From Corticium candelabrum (Eukaryota > Porifera > Homoscleromorpha > Homosclerophorida > Plakinidae): DNA of 64,000 nt. Under the pieces are notes generated by a model. That model made no database searches and was not told the DNA's origin. It saw only the letters and a list, made by a program, of their open reading frames with translations. Made by a program: the position numbers and the translations under genes. Positions 20,447 through 32,050 of the stretch are shown one piece after another (position 1 is the stretch's first letter; every line of letters begins with the position of its first letter). Where the stretch lies: positions 5,663,518 through 5,727,517 of the forward strand of contig NC_085093.1 in assembly GCF_963422355.1 (NCBI RefSeq), given 5' to 3'.

Positions 20447-23425
20447 CTATGTCGTTGTCGCCGTCTGTTCTTTTCTTGAAGCGTTGACTCTTCCTAGTGT
20501 TTCCACTGCATCTGATTCTTGTGTTACCGATATCACTGGTGGTATCAATTCCTTTGATGAGTTTGGTGCTATAGATATGTCTGTCTGTTCTGGAGTGGGT
20601 AGACCTCCCAACATATTTCTCGAATCCCGTTGCCGTAAATGATCGATGTGTACATAGCGCACGTGTCCTTCCACTTCGATCATGTAATTAGTAGGACCAA
20701 CCTTTTGCATGACTGTTTCATATAACCAGTTTTCCCTTCCAACTCTTCTTGGGTTCCAAACTCCCACAGCCTCTCTGGGTATTATCTCCCGCATTTGACT
20801 ACTTACTTTCTGAAATTGTTGCTCATTTTGTTGTCCAAGGTCAGCTTGACCCCCGGGAAACATAAGATCCAATCTGGTTCTCAATGTACGCTTCAACTGT
20901 AATTCTGCTTGTGATTTTCCCGTCGTGGTATGAGGTGTTGACCGTTACTGTAGCAGAAATAGTGATAATTGGTGACTTAAAGGTCTTGTCGCAGGCTTAC
21001 TTCTGAACCTTTTCTTTAACTCTTGAACGAGTGGTTCCTTCCGCCTGCCCAGTGAGGCTGGATGGTACGGCAGAGTGAGTTGGTGTCTAATGCCGTTGGA
21101 CTGGATAAACTCCCTGAACTCCCACGCTAGAAATTGGGGCCCGTTGTTCGATACTAGACGCTCCGGTAGACCGTTGCTCGTAAAAGACTACCTAGGTGCG
21201 TCGATAACCTTTGTGGTTGAAGCACTGGTTTCTAAGTTATATATATCCGGCCACTTGGAATAGGCATCCATCATGACAAAATATTGTCTCCCACCGAATT
21301 CTGCTAAATCACAATTGAACGGACGCTTTGGATACAGCTACGGATGTGGCGGGCTGGTAGTAGACTGTTGACAGGTCTTGACTAATTCTTTGATGTCCTT
21401 ATCCAAATTGACCCAACACACAAAACTTCGAGCCAGAGCTTTCATCCTGTTAACGCCTGGGTGTTCTAAGTGCAACTCATGTAGCACTCTTGACTGCAGA
21501 CTGGTTGGTATCACAACACGTTGTCCCCAAAGTAGACATCCGTTGTGCACTGACAATTCGTTAACTTTCCTCGAATATGGGAGTAATTCGGCATCCCTTT
21601 GGTAAGGCCACATCGGTACTGTATAGGTGAATACCTTCCGCAATACAGGATCCTATGCCGTCTCTTTGGCAACTTCTTTGGCCGTAATTGGCAATTGCTC
21701 CAAGTTGTCGGTTTCGTGTATCTGCTCATTTGGTCGATCACGTCCACTTGTAATGGTTGCCGTGATAAAATGTCGGCCTCCACGTTTCTAGGACCCGATG
21801 TAAACTCCAACTGGTACTGGTACGCGCTGAGAATAATTGCCCAGCGTTGCAGCCTAGCTGCCGCTAACGCTGGGACTCCTTGTTTGGATCCAAAATCTTG
21901 AGTAGTGGCTTGTGATCAGTCACTAGGACGAACGCTCTTCCCACTAAGTACGTGTGGAAATGACGTACACCGTGGACTTTTAGAGCAAGCGCCTCCTTCT
22001 CTAACTGTGTGTAGCCTTTTTCTGCTTTAGTGAGGGTCCGGGAAGAGAAAGCAATAGGTTGTTCCGTCCCGTCAGCCATCACATGCGTCAAGCAGGCTCT
22101 CAGCCCATGAGGTGAAGCATCAGACTTTAGCTTTAGCGGTTTGGCCAAGTCGTAATGTGTCAAACAGCTCGATGACAGCGACTTCTTCTTGCTTCCAGCA
22201 AAGGCTCGCTTTTGCGCTTCTCGCCATACCCACGGTTGTGACTTCGTTAACAATGCGTCAAGGGCTGCAATGCACTCGATATATCTGGTATGAACCTGCT
22301 ATAAAAGTTCAACAATCCCAAATAGGATTTTAGTTTGGTCGAGCTTCTTGGCTCTGGTGCGTCACGTATGTCCTGAGTCTTGGTAGGTGTAGGTCTAAGA
22401 CCGCTTTCATTTATTACATAGCCTAAATACTCTACTTTTTTGGTTGAACGCACATTTCTCTTGTTTCAATATAAGTTCTAGTTGCTGGAGTCTTCCCAAC
22501 ACATCCTTGACTCGCTCGTCATATTCCTGTTGGGACTTTCCCACTACTAGGATGTCATCGAGGTAACAAATTACGGCTTGTAGTCCTGCCAGGATCTCGT
22601 CTATTGCCCTTTGCCAAATGGCTGGGCAGTACTGATGCCGAATGGCATTATCAAATATGCAAACAATCCCTTACTAGTGTTTACAGTAAGCTACTTTCGG
22701 CTATCGGGGCTTTCACTTCCAGCTGCTGATATGCCTGTTTGAGGTCTAATCTTGTAAACCTTTTGCCCTGATAATGTCGCGAACAAGTCCTGTAGGTTGA
22801 GCACAGGGTAGCCTTCCGTAGCTAAGTACGGATTAATCGTTATCTTATAGTCTCCACACAGCCTGACAGTGTTGTCAGCTTTCGCACTACCACCAGTGCA
22901 GCCGCCCACTCGCTTCGATCGACCGTTTGTAATACTCCTTCGCCCACTAATCTTTCTAATTCTTCCTCAACTTACTGCTGTAATGCATACGGTACCGGTC
23001 TTCGCTTATGAAACCGAGGAGTAACCCCTGGCTTGATCACAATATGGGCTTTATAACCTTGTACTGTTCCCATGCTCATTTCAAGCAACTGAGGAAATTC
23101 TTTTTCCCAAACAATAGGTGCTCTTCAATCGCAATGAGTGTTCCCTAGTCTAACCTGATCTGTCTCAACAGATTCCAGAACAGTGGGCTTGTCAGGTACA
23201 TCCACAACAATAATTTCCTCAGTACACTGTTGACCTATATACTCAAGGGTACCATTGCTTTACCCACAACATTGAGGGCCTGCTCACTATAAGCCTGTAA
23301 TTTGGCTTTACTTGACTTCAATTGCACGTGCTTTAATCGTTCTTCGTATATTGCTTTAAGTATTACAGTCACTGTGGCTCCTGTGTCTACCTCCATATCA
23401 ATCTCCGTACCAGCAACTTACAACT
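20447..23425 (-). pseudogene. Ty3/gypsy pol (protease-RT-RNase H-integrase), decayed
   Basis: Domains follow gypsy order on the minus strand. Protease with EVDTGA near 23390. Reverse transcriptase with RLCGDYKITINPYL near 22850, the YLDD box near 22570, and VEYLGYVINESGL and LGLLNFYSRFI near 22440-22290. RNase H with LKSDASPHGL, EKEALAL and VTDHKPL between about 22130 and 21900. Integrase with an H-H zinc-binding start near 21490, then a core containing FVMMDAYSKWPDIY and VSNNGPQF near 21140, where the family has SDNGPQF, so the second catalytic Asp is Asn. The C-terminal tail ends at 20447. Many stops and frameshifts; not functional. Confidence 0.85.
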
Positions 23426-24299
23426 TCACATCAACACCACGCTTATATGATAATGAGAATATAAGACTAACCTCGTCTTCGTCAATCTGATGTGAGGTCT
23501 TCCACGTCTTCGATTTATGCTTCGAATGTCCGTCGTTTGACTTGTCTCATTCTTTCTTCCTGCATCCTGGATGATATGTCCAGTCTTCTTGCAATAGTGA
23601 CAGATGAAGGACTTGTATCGGCATTTGTCGCTGCTGTCGTTCGTTCCGTCACATCTGGAACATGCCTTGCTTTTGTAGCTGGATTTTGCGTATTGGCTGG
23701 ATCCACCTGTTGTGGATTGTGTTACACCAAACGCTGTCTCCGTTTGTCTAGCGCTCTGGAGCGTCTGACCTCTGAGTGTTTGTGTTTCTTGCCGAGCCGA
23801 TTCACACGCCCGTGCCATTTGGATCGCGCGACCCAAAGACAACTCCGCTTTAGCTAAAATCTTTTTTTAGACTGCAGCATGGTACAGTCCACACACGACT
23901 TGGTCCCTCAATGCCGTGTTGAGGTAGTCCTTGAACTCACATTTCCGCGCTAATCGGCGAAGCTCTACAATGTACGACGCAATCGTCTCCCCATCTTTCT
24001 GATTTCTCTTGTAGAACATGTAGCTTTCCGCTATCACGATCGTTTTGGGCTCCATGTTGTCCCTCATCAACCTGACCAGATCGCCGAGCGACTTCGACTG
24101 CGGTTTCGCTGGTCTGAAGAGTTAGTTAGTAAGGCGTATGTTGTGGCTCCCACGGATGTCAAGAAGACCGCTGTTTTGTCGTCGTCATCCGTAATGTTGT
24201 TGGCTACTGTGCAGAGTTCACATCTATCCACGTAGTCGTCGACAGTGTCCACGCCGTGCCGGAACCGCTGAGTTTCCCAAACTCTACGTTGGCAGCCAT
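23426..24299 (-). pseudogene. Ty3/gypsy gag, decayed
   Basis: Begins MAANVEFGKL at 24299 and, after an early frameshift, reads DTVDDYVDRCELC and VFLTSVGATTYALL (capsid N-terminus). It then reads ESYMFYKRNQKDGETIASYI and LRDQVVCGLY (capsid C-terminus) and ends with a nucleocapsid CCHC knuckle, CHYCKKTGHI, near 23580. It lies upstream of the pol remnant in the same orientation, giving gag-pol order. Frameshifts and stops break it into at least three pieces. Confidence 0.82.
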
Positions 24300-24531
24300 C
24301 CTTGTCGCCACTGTCGTATCGATACTCTGTAGTTATATCGATGATCTATTTCTGTGTAGCTTAGAACGTACAGCACTTACTCCCAAGCTGCACGCATGCT
24401 CAGTCACTATCTTATCTATTACAGTCACAGCGGAAGTCCATTTATTAATTTGGTGTCCAGTCAATCAAGCATAAGTTGTGGGTCAAGTAGGTATTGATAT
24501 AGTAAATAAGTTGCCTGGACAAGACCATGGA

Positions 24532-24638
<107 letters not shown>

Positions 24639-24837
24639 ACAACAACCCATTTCTTATAACTGGGAATTACAAACAAGTGTCTAGAAAGAGAAGTGAAACA
24701 GCAACGTCAGACTGCCCTCTATGGAGCGCCAATGTGGGCAAAATTGATCTTTCGTTGCACCGTCAAAGTCAACCATCGGTATTCGATTTTACCGATCGAT
24801 GTCAACTATCAATGTCGGCTACTACCTATCCATGACA

Positions 24838-24960
24838 TTTACCACCTGTCGACGTCGGTTACTACCCATAAATGATGGTTACTTCCCTGTTTCGTTTAAG
24901 TATTGATCGAAGGTGCGTCAACGAAAGTGACGACGGCCTACGTATATATTCTTGGCGACT
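24838..24960 (-). promoter_or_regulatory. 5' LTR-like segment of the gypsy element
   Basis: This stretch, upstream of the gag at 24299, matches 55190-55310, upstream of another gypsy gag, at roughly 80% over 95 bp. Shared words include GGTTACTTCCCT, TATTGATCG and GTCAACGAA. On the minus strand it contains GAATATATACG, a TATA-box-like element in the right orientation to drive gag-pol. LTR ends were not defined. Confidence 0.5.
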
Positions 24961-25194
24961 GAGTAATTGTGGTGCAGTGGTAATGAGCGTCTTTCACGTT
25001 AATTTAATTACAATACTGAAACACAGCGCCTCATAGTGCAACGTTCAAGCAGGTCGCAGGCATGCTTATTCTACAAGTGGACGTCGCACCCGCAGCTAAT
25101 TTATTAGTACTCAAAAGCTCCAACAAAGGCAATGATTGTATTTACCTGCTGAAAATCGTTCTGGCAAGTAACATTTTGCTGGTTTTTCAGGACT
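24961..25194. other. unassigned sequence
   Basis: Junction between the gypsy LTR-like segment and the integrase-core pseudogene; nothing recognised. Confidence 0.4.
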
Positions 25195-25670
25195 GTGAAA
25201 ACGGAGGCTCTTTGTGGAGCAATACCCACTTATACACTTATCAAGACGATGACTGTCTCGTCTGTTGCGGTTAGTCAAGAGCTTTCTGCTTTCTTGGAAG
25301 AACTTGCAGAAGCCGTTACAAATATTGTGTTTGCTATGAGCGCGGCTGTTGAAGATGTACAAGGCATTGTTTTGCAAGCAGAGTTATTGCTGAGGGATGT
25401 TACAATTTTAGATGAGATACTCGAACCAGAAGAAGGTGATCTGTTGTTTCGAGCAATTGGTAGCCTACTGAAGGTGTTCGAGAGCTAGCTGACAGCTACC
25501 GTTGTCTCCAGAGAAGAGGTCGCCGAAGCTTTCGAGTGACAGAAGAGCAGATTGCTAACGCTCTTAGAACTACGTTTCTGTAATCGGGATATTGCAGGTT
25601 TATTAGGTGTCTCTGCGCGAACAATTAGAAGATGAATTATTGAGTACGGACTGAAGCAATATGCCAAGTA

Positions 25671-27758
25671 CAGTAGAGCCTCGCTAATCCGAATAGCTCT
25701 GTACCAGACTCCGTTCTTACCTGTTCGGATTACTGAATTTGTTCGGATTATCAAAATACGAAGCCTTGGAGACCCAGACATAGCCTTGACAATCCAGACC
25801 GTTTGCGCATACATATGTCAACAATTACATGCCTACGCAGGGACAAGAATTCTTGCAACGCAACTAACTAAGTAGGTAACCCAACAACAAGCAAAAGCAA
25901 CTCATTTCTCAAAGTAGTCCGTCACCCGCGTCTGTTCAAGAGTGCTTAGTCTCTTTTTAGCTGCAAGGTCACGTAGGCTCCGAAGAACACTCAAGCTGTA
26001 TTGAGTTGCTTCTGTCTGTTCCCGAAACCATGTCAAACAATCAGAGAGCATTTGAAATGCACTGCCATGAGAGATGCCAGACTGGTTTGTGCTTGCATCA
26101 TGATCAGAACTTTGCATTTCATCTTCATCTGCAGCAGTCTCTTCATCACGACCGTGAGCCAAGACTTCAGTGACAATTTCATCATCATCCAAATGAGTGT
26201 AACCAGGATCCAAATTGTCTACCATTAACCACTCCTCAATTTCTGTTGAAGTCATTTCATAACCCAAAGCAGAGAAGAGAGGGGTCAAATTAGAAGAAGG
26301 CTCTTCAAATGACTCTCCTGATTCTGTGATGCCAGCAGGTTCCTGACTGCCTTCGTCAGGATAAATGGGTAGAATCTTTCTCCAAGACAATCGAATTGTT
26401 CTAGGTGTAATTTCATCCCAACTAGCGGAAACTTTATCAGAAATTTCCATCATGTTGATTCCACAAACAAAGTCAATGATTGACACACCTCTATCATTTT
26501 GAAGAATAAGATCTTGAAGCATCTTTTTCCTGTATCGGCGTTTAATGGATACTAGCACACCTTGATCCATGGGTTGAATTAACGAAGTGACATTCGGTGG
26601 AAGGAACTTTGCGATCACTTTGCCATCTGCTGATATCAGGTCTTCTTCATTCGGATGAGCAGAACAGTTGTCAAGCAGAAGGACAGCTTTATCATCCAAA
26701 CCCTTTTCCCTTAACGTTTCCTGCACTACAGGAACAAACTTATGATGGAACCAGTCAGAAAATATTCCTGTGTTCACCCAAGCATTAGACTGGTTGTAGT
26801 AACTCACTGGCAAGTGATCACGATTGACGTTTTTGAAACAACGAGGATTCTTGGATTTACCTATCAAGACCAAGGGTAGTTTTATGCTACCAGACGCGTT
26901 TGAGCAGGCACTGATGGTAACACGGTCCTTTTGAGTCTTGCGCCCATCAGCAGACCTCTCAAAGTGACCAGCAAGCGTTTTCTGAGGCAGCAGCTTATGG
27001 TACAAACCTGACTCGTCACAGTTGAATATTTGTTCAGTGCTGTAATCACTATCCTTGACAAAAGCTTGGAAACGTAACACAAACTGATCAGCAGCTGGTT
27101 TATCGGCAGACAGCTTTTCTCCTTGTAAGGCCAGCTGTCTAATGCAATGACGCTTACAAAATCTCCAAAGCCAACCAGACGAGGCAACAAAGTTGCCGAA
27201 ATCCTCTTCTTGAGAAGACTCCTTTAATTTCTCGTGAAGCTGCAAGGCCTTTGCTTGTAGTAGTGGGCCTGATACAGGAATGCCTTTCTCGCGCGTCTGC
27301 CGAAACCACATGAAAACAGCCCTCTCCAGCTCCTCGTAAGTAGAAAGCTTCATTGTTTTGGCAAGTCGACTCGTTCCCATTTCGGTTAGCTTCCTTTCGT
27401 ATTGCCTCAGTTCAGACTCTTTCCTCTTGATATCGCTAATGGTGCTTCGACCGATTCCATATCGTTCACACAGCACAGAATAGGAGGCACTTCCCAGTTC
27501 ATCCAGTATTGCTACCTTCTGCTCTATTGTTAGAGTCTTGTGAGCCCGTTTTGTCTTCTTTGTTATATCTTTGTCTGACGACATGAGAACGTGTACCCGG
27601 ATATGATCAGATGTTTGTTATTTCCCGGATATGAAAGGACGTTTGCACAAGGCCTCGGAATTCTAAATGCTCTCTGGAAACTCGAGGTCAAGCAGTTAGG
27701 GACATTCGGATTAGCGAGGGTTCGGATTAACGAGGTTCGGATTAGCGAGGCTCTACTG
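25671..27758. mobile_element. complete pogo/Tigger (JRK-type) transposon, 2088 bp
   Basis: The ends are inverted and identical over 23 bp, starting CAGTAGAGCCTCGCTAATCC. TA flanks both sides (25669-25670, 27759-27760). Subterminal copies of GTTCGGATTA occur at both ends (near 25730 and 27715-27745). It encloses one intact transposase. Removing it with one TA restores the reading frame of the host pseudogene across the site. Confidence 0.95.
25902..27584 (-). CDS. Tigger/JRK-type DDD transposase, intact
   Basis: 560 aa without interruption. The N-terminal CENP-B/psq-type helix-turn-helix spans residues about 15-65 (LTIEQKVAILDELG, GIGRSTISDIKR). A second CENP-B helix-turn-helix spans about 85-155 (AVFMWFRQTREKGIPVSG, SSGWLWRFCKRH). 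The DDE_1 domain lies at about 195-375 with IFNCDESGLY, VLLLDNCSAHP and IQPMDQGV carrying the three acidic residues. An acidic linker follows, and the last residues EQTRVTDYFEK contain QTRVTDYF (551-558), a match to the PCNA-interacting box. Pogo-family transposases cut and paste at TA. Intact frame and perfect ends suggest recent activity. Relatives have been domesticated in animals (JRK, CENP-B), but TIRs show this is a transposon. Confidence 0.93.
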   Translation of the reverse strand: MSSDKDITKKTKRAHKTLTIEQKVAILDELGSASYSVLCERYGIGRSTISDIKRKESELRQYERKLTEMGTSRLAKTMKLSTYEELERAVFMWFRQTREKGIPVSGPLLQAKALQLHEKLKESSQEEDFGNFVASSGWLWRFCKRHCIRQLALQGEKLSADKPAADQFVLRFQAFVKDSDYSTEQIFNCDESGLYHKLLPQKTLAGHFERSADGRKTQKDRVTISACSNASGSIKLPLVLIGKSKNPRCFKNVNRDHLPVSYYNQSNAWVNTGIFSDWFHHKFVPVVQETLREKGLDDKAVLLLDNCSAHPNEEDLISADGKVIAKFLPPNVTSLIQPMDQGVLVSIKRRYRKKMLQDLILQNDRGVSIIDFVCGINMMEISDKVSASWDEITPRTIRLSWRKILPIYPDEGSQEPAGITESGESFEEPSSNLTPLFSALGYEMTSTEIEEWLMVDNLDPGYTHLDDDEIVTEVLAHGRDEETAADEDEMQSSDHDASTNQSGISHGSAFQMLSDCLTWFREQTEATQYSLSVLRSLRDLAAKKRLSTLEQTRVTDYFEK

Positions 27759-28720
27759 TATAGTGAACTACAAGACAGAGAACTTGATGATTTTGCTAGA
27801 CAGTTTGTCGACACACATCCAAACTCAGGCGAGAGATCACCAGCTGGATTTCTAAGAAAGATTGGATTACGAATTCAGCGATCCAGGATTAGAGAGAGTT
27901 TTGAAGTTCGGACCCGATTCAGGCAAGCTCTACACCGAAGACAGTGCAACGTTGCTATGCCGAACAGCTTGTGGCATATTGATGGCTACCACAACTTGAT
28001 AAGATGGCCTATTGTATACACAGTGGTATTGATGGCTACTCCAGGTTGTCTGTGTACCTTCAAGCCTCCAATAACAACAAATCAGAAACCGTTCTCCGTG
28101 CATGCTGTAGAACAGTATGGTTTACCGTCACGAGTAAGGTGCGGCCGTGGAGGTGAAAATGTTTTAGTATCAAACTTTATTCTAATAAATCCAGAACGTG
28201 AGCCTGGGCAAGGGAGCTGTAGAACTGGTAGATGCGTGCACAACCAGCGAATTGAACGCCTAGGGAGAGATGTCCACACAGAATGCATTTCGTTGTTTCA
28301 TGATCTTTTTATATGCTTCAAGATGAGAAAATGTTATATGCTTGCAACATCGTCGATCTATAGGCTCTCCTCTATGTATTAGTTCCTCGAAGTAACAATC
28401 AGCTAAAGTTTTTCAACAAGTATATCGTCACCATTCGCTGCGCACTGCCAGAAATCGGAGTTCACTACAAATGTGGATATCAGGGTCTCGCGCAAGTATC
28501 CACAGACATTGCAGTCTTAGATTGAGTGCTAAATACAGTTTGATAAGACCAATTGAGATAATCTTAGTTGTATATTCGAAGTTATAAACGGCTCTATCCG
28601 TTGTATACTTTCTTGTTTAGGATCATTATGGAATCGACTGGGATGGACCTGTTGCAACAGACCTTTCCTCTGCTCTACACATTCTCAAAGCGCCCGATCT
28701 GAGTGTTTCGCTATATTTGA

Positions 28721-29260
28721 TGGCACGCGAGTTTATTATGGCTGCAATTAATTAAAAAATTTGACTGCTTCACGAACAAGGGCATGGTGAGTAGTTTCAC
28801 TCACTACAACAACGAGAGTAGACGTCTGAACGTAGGTATGTATGTTGTATAGGTCCATCAGTCTCGATTCAACCTCGGTTTTGTTAGTTTTGCCGATCTA
28901 ATCCAATTTGTACCCCATACAATAGCGCCGCTCTGCTGGACTCGAATCAGCAAACAAACAAAACCAGACTTCTTTAGCAACTGCTCTTTGCTATTTGTAT
29001 GCTAGATCAATCCAAATCGGTCTTGATTATGAAACGCATACAACATCTCCTTGAACTGCACAGCGTTAGTTTAATGTATGATTGGCAACGTCAACTGCAA
29101 CACGCACTTAGATGCTTTTGGAAATTGAGGTATTTGGCAGAATTAGAGTGACGCTGGACATTCAAATTCTTCTGCGGGAACTTCTTCGGCATCTGTAAAA
29201 AAAGCTTAGCACTTGATTAAGTGTTACTTCTGGAATGTCTGCGTCTGCAAAAAGAACACC
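28721..29260. other. unassigned sequence
   Basis: No coding, repeat or RNA signal recognised. Confidence 0.4.
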
Positions 29261-29267
29261 GAAATAA

Positions 29268-29753
29268 TCACAAAGATTTGCACTCACGTGCTCTTGTTTC
29301 CTGTGCATTACGCAAATACTGGAATGCGTCACTGTGACAAAACTGTACCTTCTGCCTCATATATAAGACATCAAGAAATAGCATGTACGTCGCTTCTTCT
29401 TTCTCCCGTTCTACAGTCCCGGTATCTTGAATGTGCTTCGTAGCAAACAGGCTCTTGGTAGTTTCTATTGATAACATAACCAGATGATTAGATTTTATTT
29501 GGCAATGTTAATCACTATAATAGAACGTACACTTACCGACAGTCGATGCAACTTGATTGCCAAGCACGAAGAGAGATTTTAGAATCTGCTGGTGCTTGCT
29601 CATTGCATCCAGCAAAGCTAGAGTTGAGTTGGTCACTGCTTTGCTACGATACAATGTGTGCATCATTAATGTCTTGGCGACTTCCGCTTTGTTCTCAAAA
29701 CTGATCTGGGATACAGGCTTTGTGTAGCCAGCCTCCAGCCTCAATTGGTACAT
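29268..29753 (-). pseudogene. unrecognised coding-like stretch
   Basis: Two consecutive minus-strand frames, 29753-29508 (helical, contains NSTLALLDAMSKHQQILKSL) and 29477-29268 (EKEEATYMLFLDVLYMRQ), have protein-like composition. An ATCAATAG|AAAC acceptor-like site lies at the start of the second. They could be two exons of one gene, or the 3' non-coding part of the gypsy remnant to the right. I recognise no family. Calling it a pseudogene is provisional. Confidence 0.25.
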
Positions 29754-29836
29754 CTATTCCGCTTGAGGAGATATCTTGTAACGTGCTGTCATCTGCGACC
29801 ACTTCTGTAATATTCTCTGTACGTTAAGTACATTCA

Positions 29837-30015
29837 ACCTTTATTCTTAGAGCCTACAATCTAGAGTCTACAATCTATTTTCTAGAATGTTCTAGCCATC
29901 TAAGTCCCGTCTACTCTCCATACCTTTATTCTTAGAGTCTACAATCTAGAGTCTACAATCTATTTTCTAGAATGTTCTAACGATCTAAGTCCCGTCTACT
30001 CTCCATACCTCTAAG
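29837..30015. repeat. 85-bp tandem repeat, two units plus a partial third
   Basis: The unit begins ACCTTTATTCTTAGAG and ends TCTAAGTCCCGTCTACTC; the second starts near 29921 and a partial copy follows at 30007. It lies between the gypsy integrase tail and an LTR-start-like TGTACTTAACGTAC (minus strand, near 29832). Confidence 0.85.
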
Positions 30016-30126
30016 TCCCGTATACTCTATATACTACAATCCTTTCTTGTCTTACGATAAGAATAGTCTTGTGTGCGACACATGTCTGCTCACAGTTCTA
30101 TCGCCATTGGACACTACCACTTCTGC

Positions 30127-30471
30127 TCATCTCCTATCGATGACTTCATAGAGATGCCATTCGTAAGTTGTTGTCAACTTTTTATTCTTCTGTTGCCGAA
30201 CCAATACTGTATCCCCAACTTTGATGTCATCAGTCTTTTTATTAGCTGCTCGATCACCGGCTTGTTTCCCATTTTCCTTCTTTTCTCGATCTCGATCTCG
30301 CAAGTCCCTATCGAGTATCTGCTCCATCAATTTGGTGAAAGATGGTAACTTGCATCTCACTTTTCGTTGAAAGAAAGCATCAGCAGGACTCATTCCTGTC
30401 GTAGAGCGAGGTGTTGTTCGATACGCATAAAGGAAGGTTTGCAACTCCGATCTCAGGCTCGCCGGAAGCAA
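30127..30471 (-). pseudogene. Ty3/gypsy integrase C-terminal part, left of the inserted hAT
   Basis: The minus strand reads ELQTFLYAYRTTPRSTTGMSPADAFFQRK, the conserved end of the gypsy integrase core with its Glu-side helix, then a basic tail with VGDTVLVRQQKNKK (chromodomain-side GPY/F-like region). It continues the integrase at 32051-32610 after the hAT between them. Confidence 0.75.
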
Positions 30472-30479
30472 AGTAAAAG

Positions 30480-32040
30480 TGTTGCGGCCTAACGCGCGCT
30501 AAAGGGCGTGGTAATTGCGTAATTTGTGTTGGTCGCCAGGGAAGAGCCGGCCCGTGGGCGATAAGTTTTTAAGACAATAAGTCATACATCTTTTTTTATT
30601 TCTAACAGTCACGACACTATTACTAACATTATGAAAAGTATTTTAAAATTCAAAATCAGAGACTTTGAACTCTGTACCAAACACCTCTTGTCTATGGTCA
30701 TGATCAGGAATGAAGTCATTTGCCACTTCCAAGTTTAACGAATGACCATAACAGTAGGTATAAACAGCTCTGGGCTCAGCTGCGAACAAACGCGCCACCA
30801 CACCAGATTTCACACAAGACATGGTAGCAGCCCCATCATAGCACTGGCCACGCACCTTTGAAACAGAAAGATTCATCCACAATAGCACATCAGTGATAGC
30901 AGCGTAGATGGTCTCAGCTCTAATCGATGCTACATCATATAATCCAACAAACTACTCATAAACTTTGAATGTTTTACTAACTTACATAAGACACACTAAA
31001 ACCTGCTCCATGTTAGAAACATCTGTTGTTTCATCAACCATTACTGTGAAGAACGGTGCACTCTGGATTGATGCAGCAATCTCTCGCAAAATATGCAAAG
31101 CCATCACTTTCACCATCTCGTTCTGCATGTAACCACAAGTGTATTTGTCTGCTTTTTGCTTTATCCAGTCTACAAGCATTGCATTGTCTTCAGAACGTAG
31201 ATGAATCACTATCATGAAATTAGAATCGGGTTCGTCCTTGTCACCACGAAAAGCAAGGCCTTGTCTTGCCAGAAAGCGAGCATTTGATAGAAGCTTCAGC
31301 AGGCACTTTCGTCGTTGCAACCTGTCCCTTGCAATCTGTGATGACAGCATTTCACCAGCATCTCTGTTGTAGCAGTAAGTGCAACCGTCTTCTGCACAGA
31401 ATCTTTATGACACAGGCTGCCTTCATGCTTGGCGAACTTGCAAACAGCATCTTTCTAGTTTGATAATCCAGTTGAAATAAATGTTTTCTCCAGGCAATGA
31501 ACAGACTGTAGATGATTGTTCTTATAGGCAACAACACATGTTAAACAGAAGGCAAGGTCTCGGTCTTCATTGTAGTGCAGCCATGCCCATTTTTTTAAAA
31601 ACCACTGCCTCTGAAAGGAACGCTTCACCGCTGATTCCTTTCCAAACCCACGCTGGGGAAAGTGAAAGTTCAAAGGCTGGTGCGCCTTGTCGCCAACCGG
31701 CAGTGGCAGTTGTCTACTTCCACAACACGAAGACATCTGATGGTCACACTCGCCTGGACTTTTACAGACTGTAGAGCGGTCGGGAACTCAAAAAAACACC
31801 TGTCAAGAATAATTGACGATTCCGCTGATGCAGTCGAATGCAATATCAGCGTGTCACGTAGACGAAGGCTAACATCTGTGTCTATTTTAACCCTCAACTG
31901 GTTTAGGACTTCGAGGCTAACCCCCCGGCCGTGTATCCTAATCGAGAGCTCTAATACACTGTGTAACCTTTTTTGATATCTGAATCTAGAACTACAAAGT
32001 TGCAATAAGTTACCTATTTAATCATCCATACCCTTAACCG
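30480..32040. mobile_element. hAT element, internally deleted, inserted in the gypsy integrase
   Basis: The hAT pseudogene separates two halves of one integrase with the same orientation, so it is inserted. Exact ends and target duplication were not resolved; limits are approximate. Confidence 0.5.
30643..31736 (-). pseudogene. ZMYM-like hAT transposase, internally deleted
   Basis: The N-terminal TTF-type zinc region (WFLKKWAWLHYNEDRDLAFCLTC) is followed, with frameshifts, by RFLARQGLAFRGD and FTVMVDETTDVSN (first catalytic Asp). Next come VRGQCYDGAATMS (second Asp) and AVYTYCYGHSLNL. At this point the frame passes directly to NLEVANDFIPDHDHRQEVFG, which is like the extreme C-terminus of these proteins. 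About half of the catalytic domain and the dimerisation region are therefore deleted, with the junction at a shared Asn-Leu. Same family as the copy at 39831-41678. Confidence 0.75.
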
Positions 32041-32050
32041 AAAGTGAATG

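Larger units (their letters stand above)
25195..28720 (+). pseudogene. integrase-core (rve-like) protein, split by a Tigger element
   Basis: Left part 25195-25670, right part 27759-28720. The N-terminal helical region (from about 25250) is followed by a helix-turn-helix RDIAGLLGVSARTIRR, in which an Arg codon has become TGA. The frame breaks off at YAK, where Tigger starts, and resumes after it with SELQDRELDD. The integrase core then reads LWHIDGYHNLIRW, EQYGLPSRVRCGRGGEN and VHNQRIERLGRDVH, known from a large animal family of uncharacterised integrase-like proteins. Two later frameshifts lead to LLYVLVPRSNNQLKFF, RHHSLRTARNRSSLQMW and YGIDWDGP near 28630. It was already broken apart from the insertion. 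The same family may be a DNA transposon (IS3EU/Ginger-like), but I cannot show ends. Confidence 0.78.

Noticed and set aside
28920-28945. tRNA gene suggested by B-box-like CTCGAATC words (also near 53545 and 55160)
   Set aside because: No A box, acceptor stem or cloverleaf could be fitted around them.
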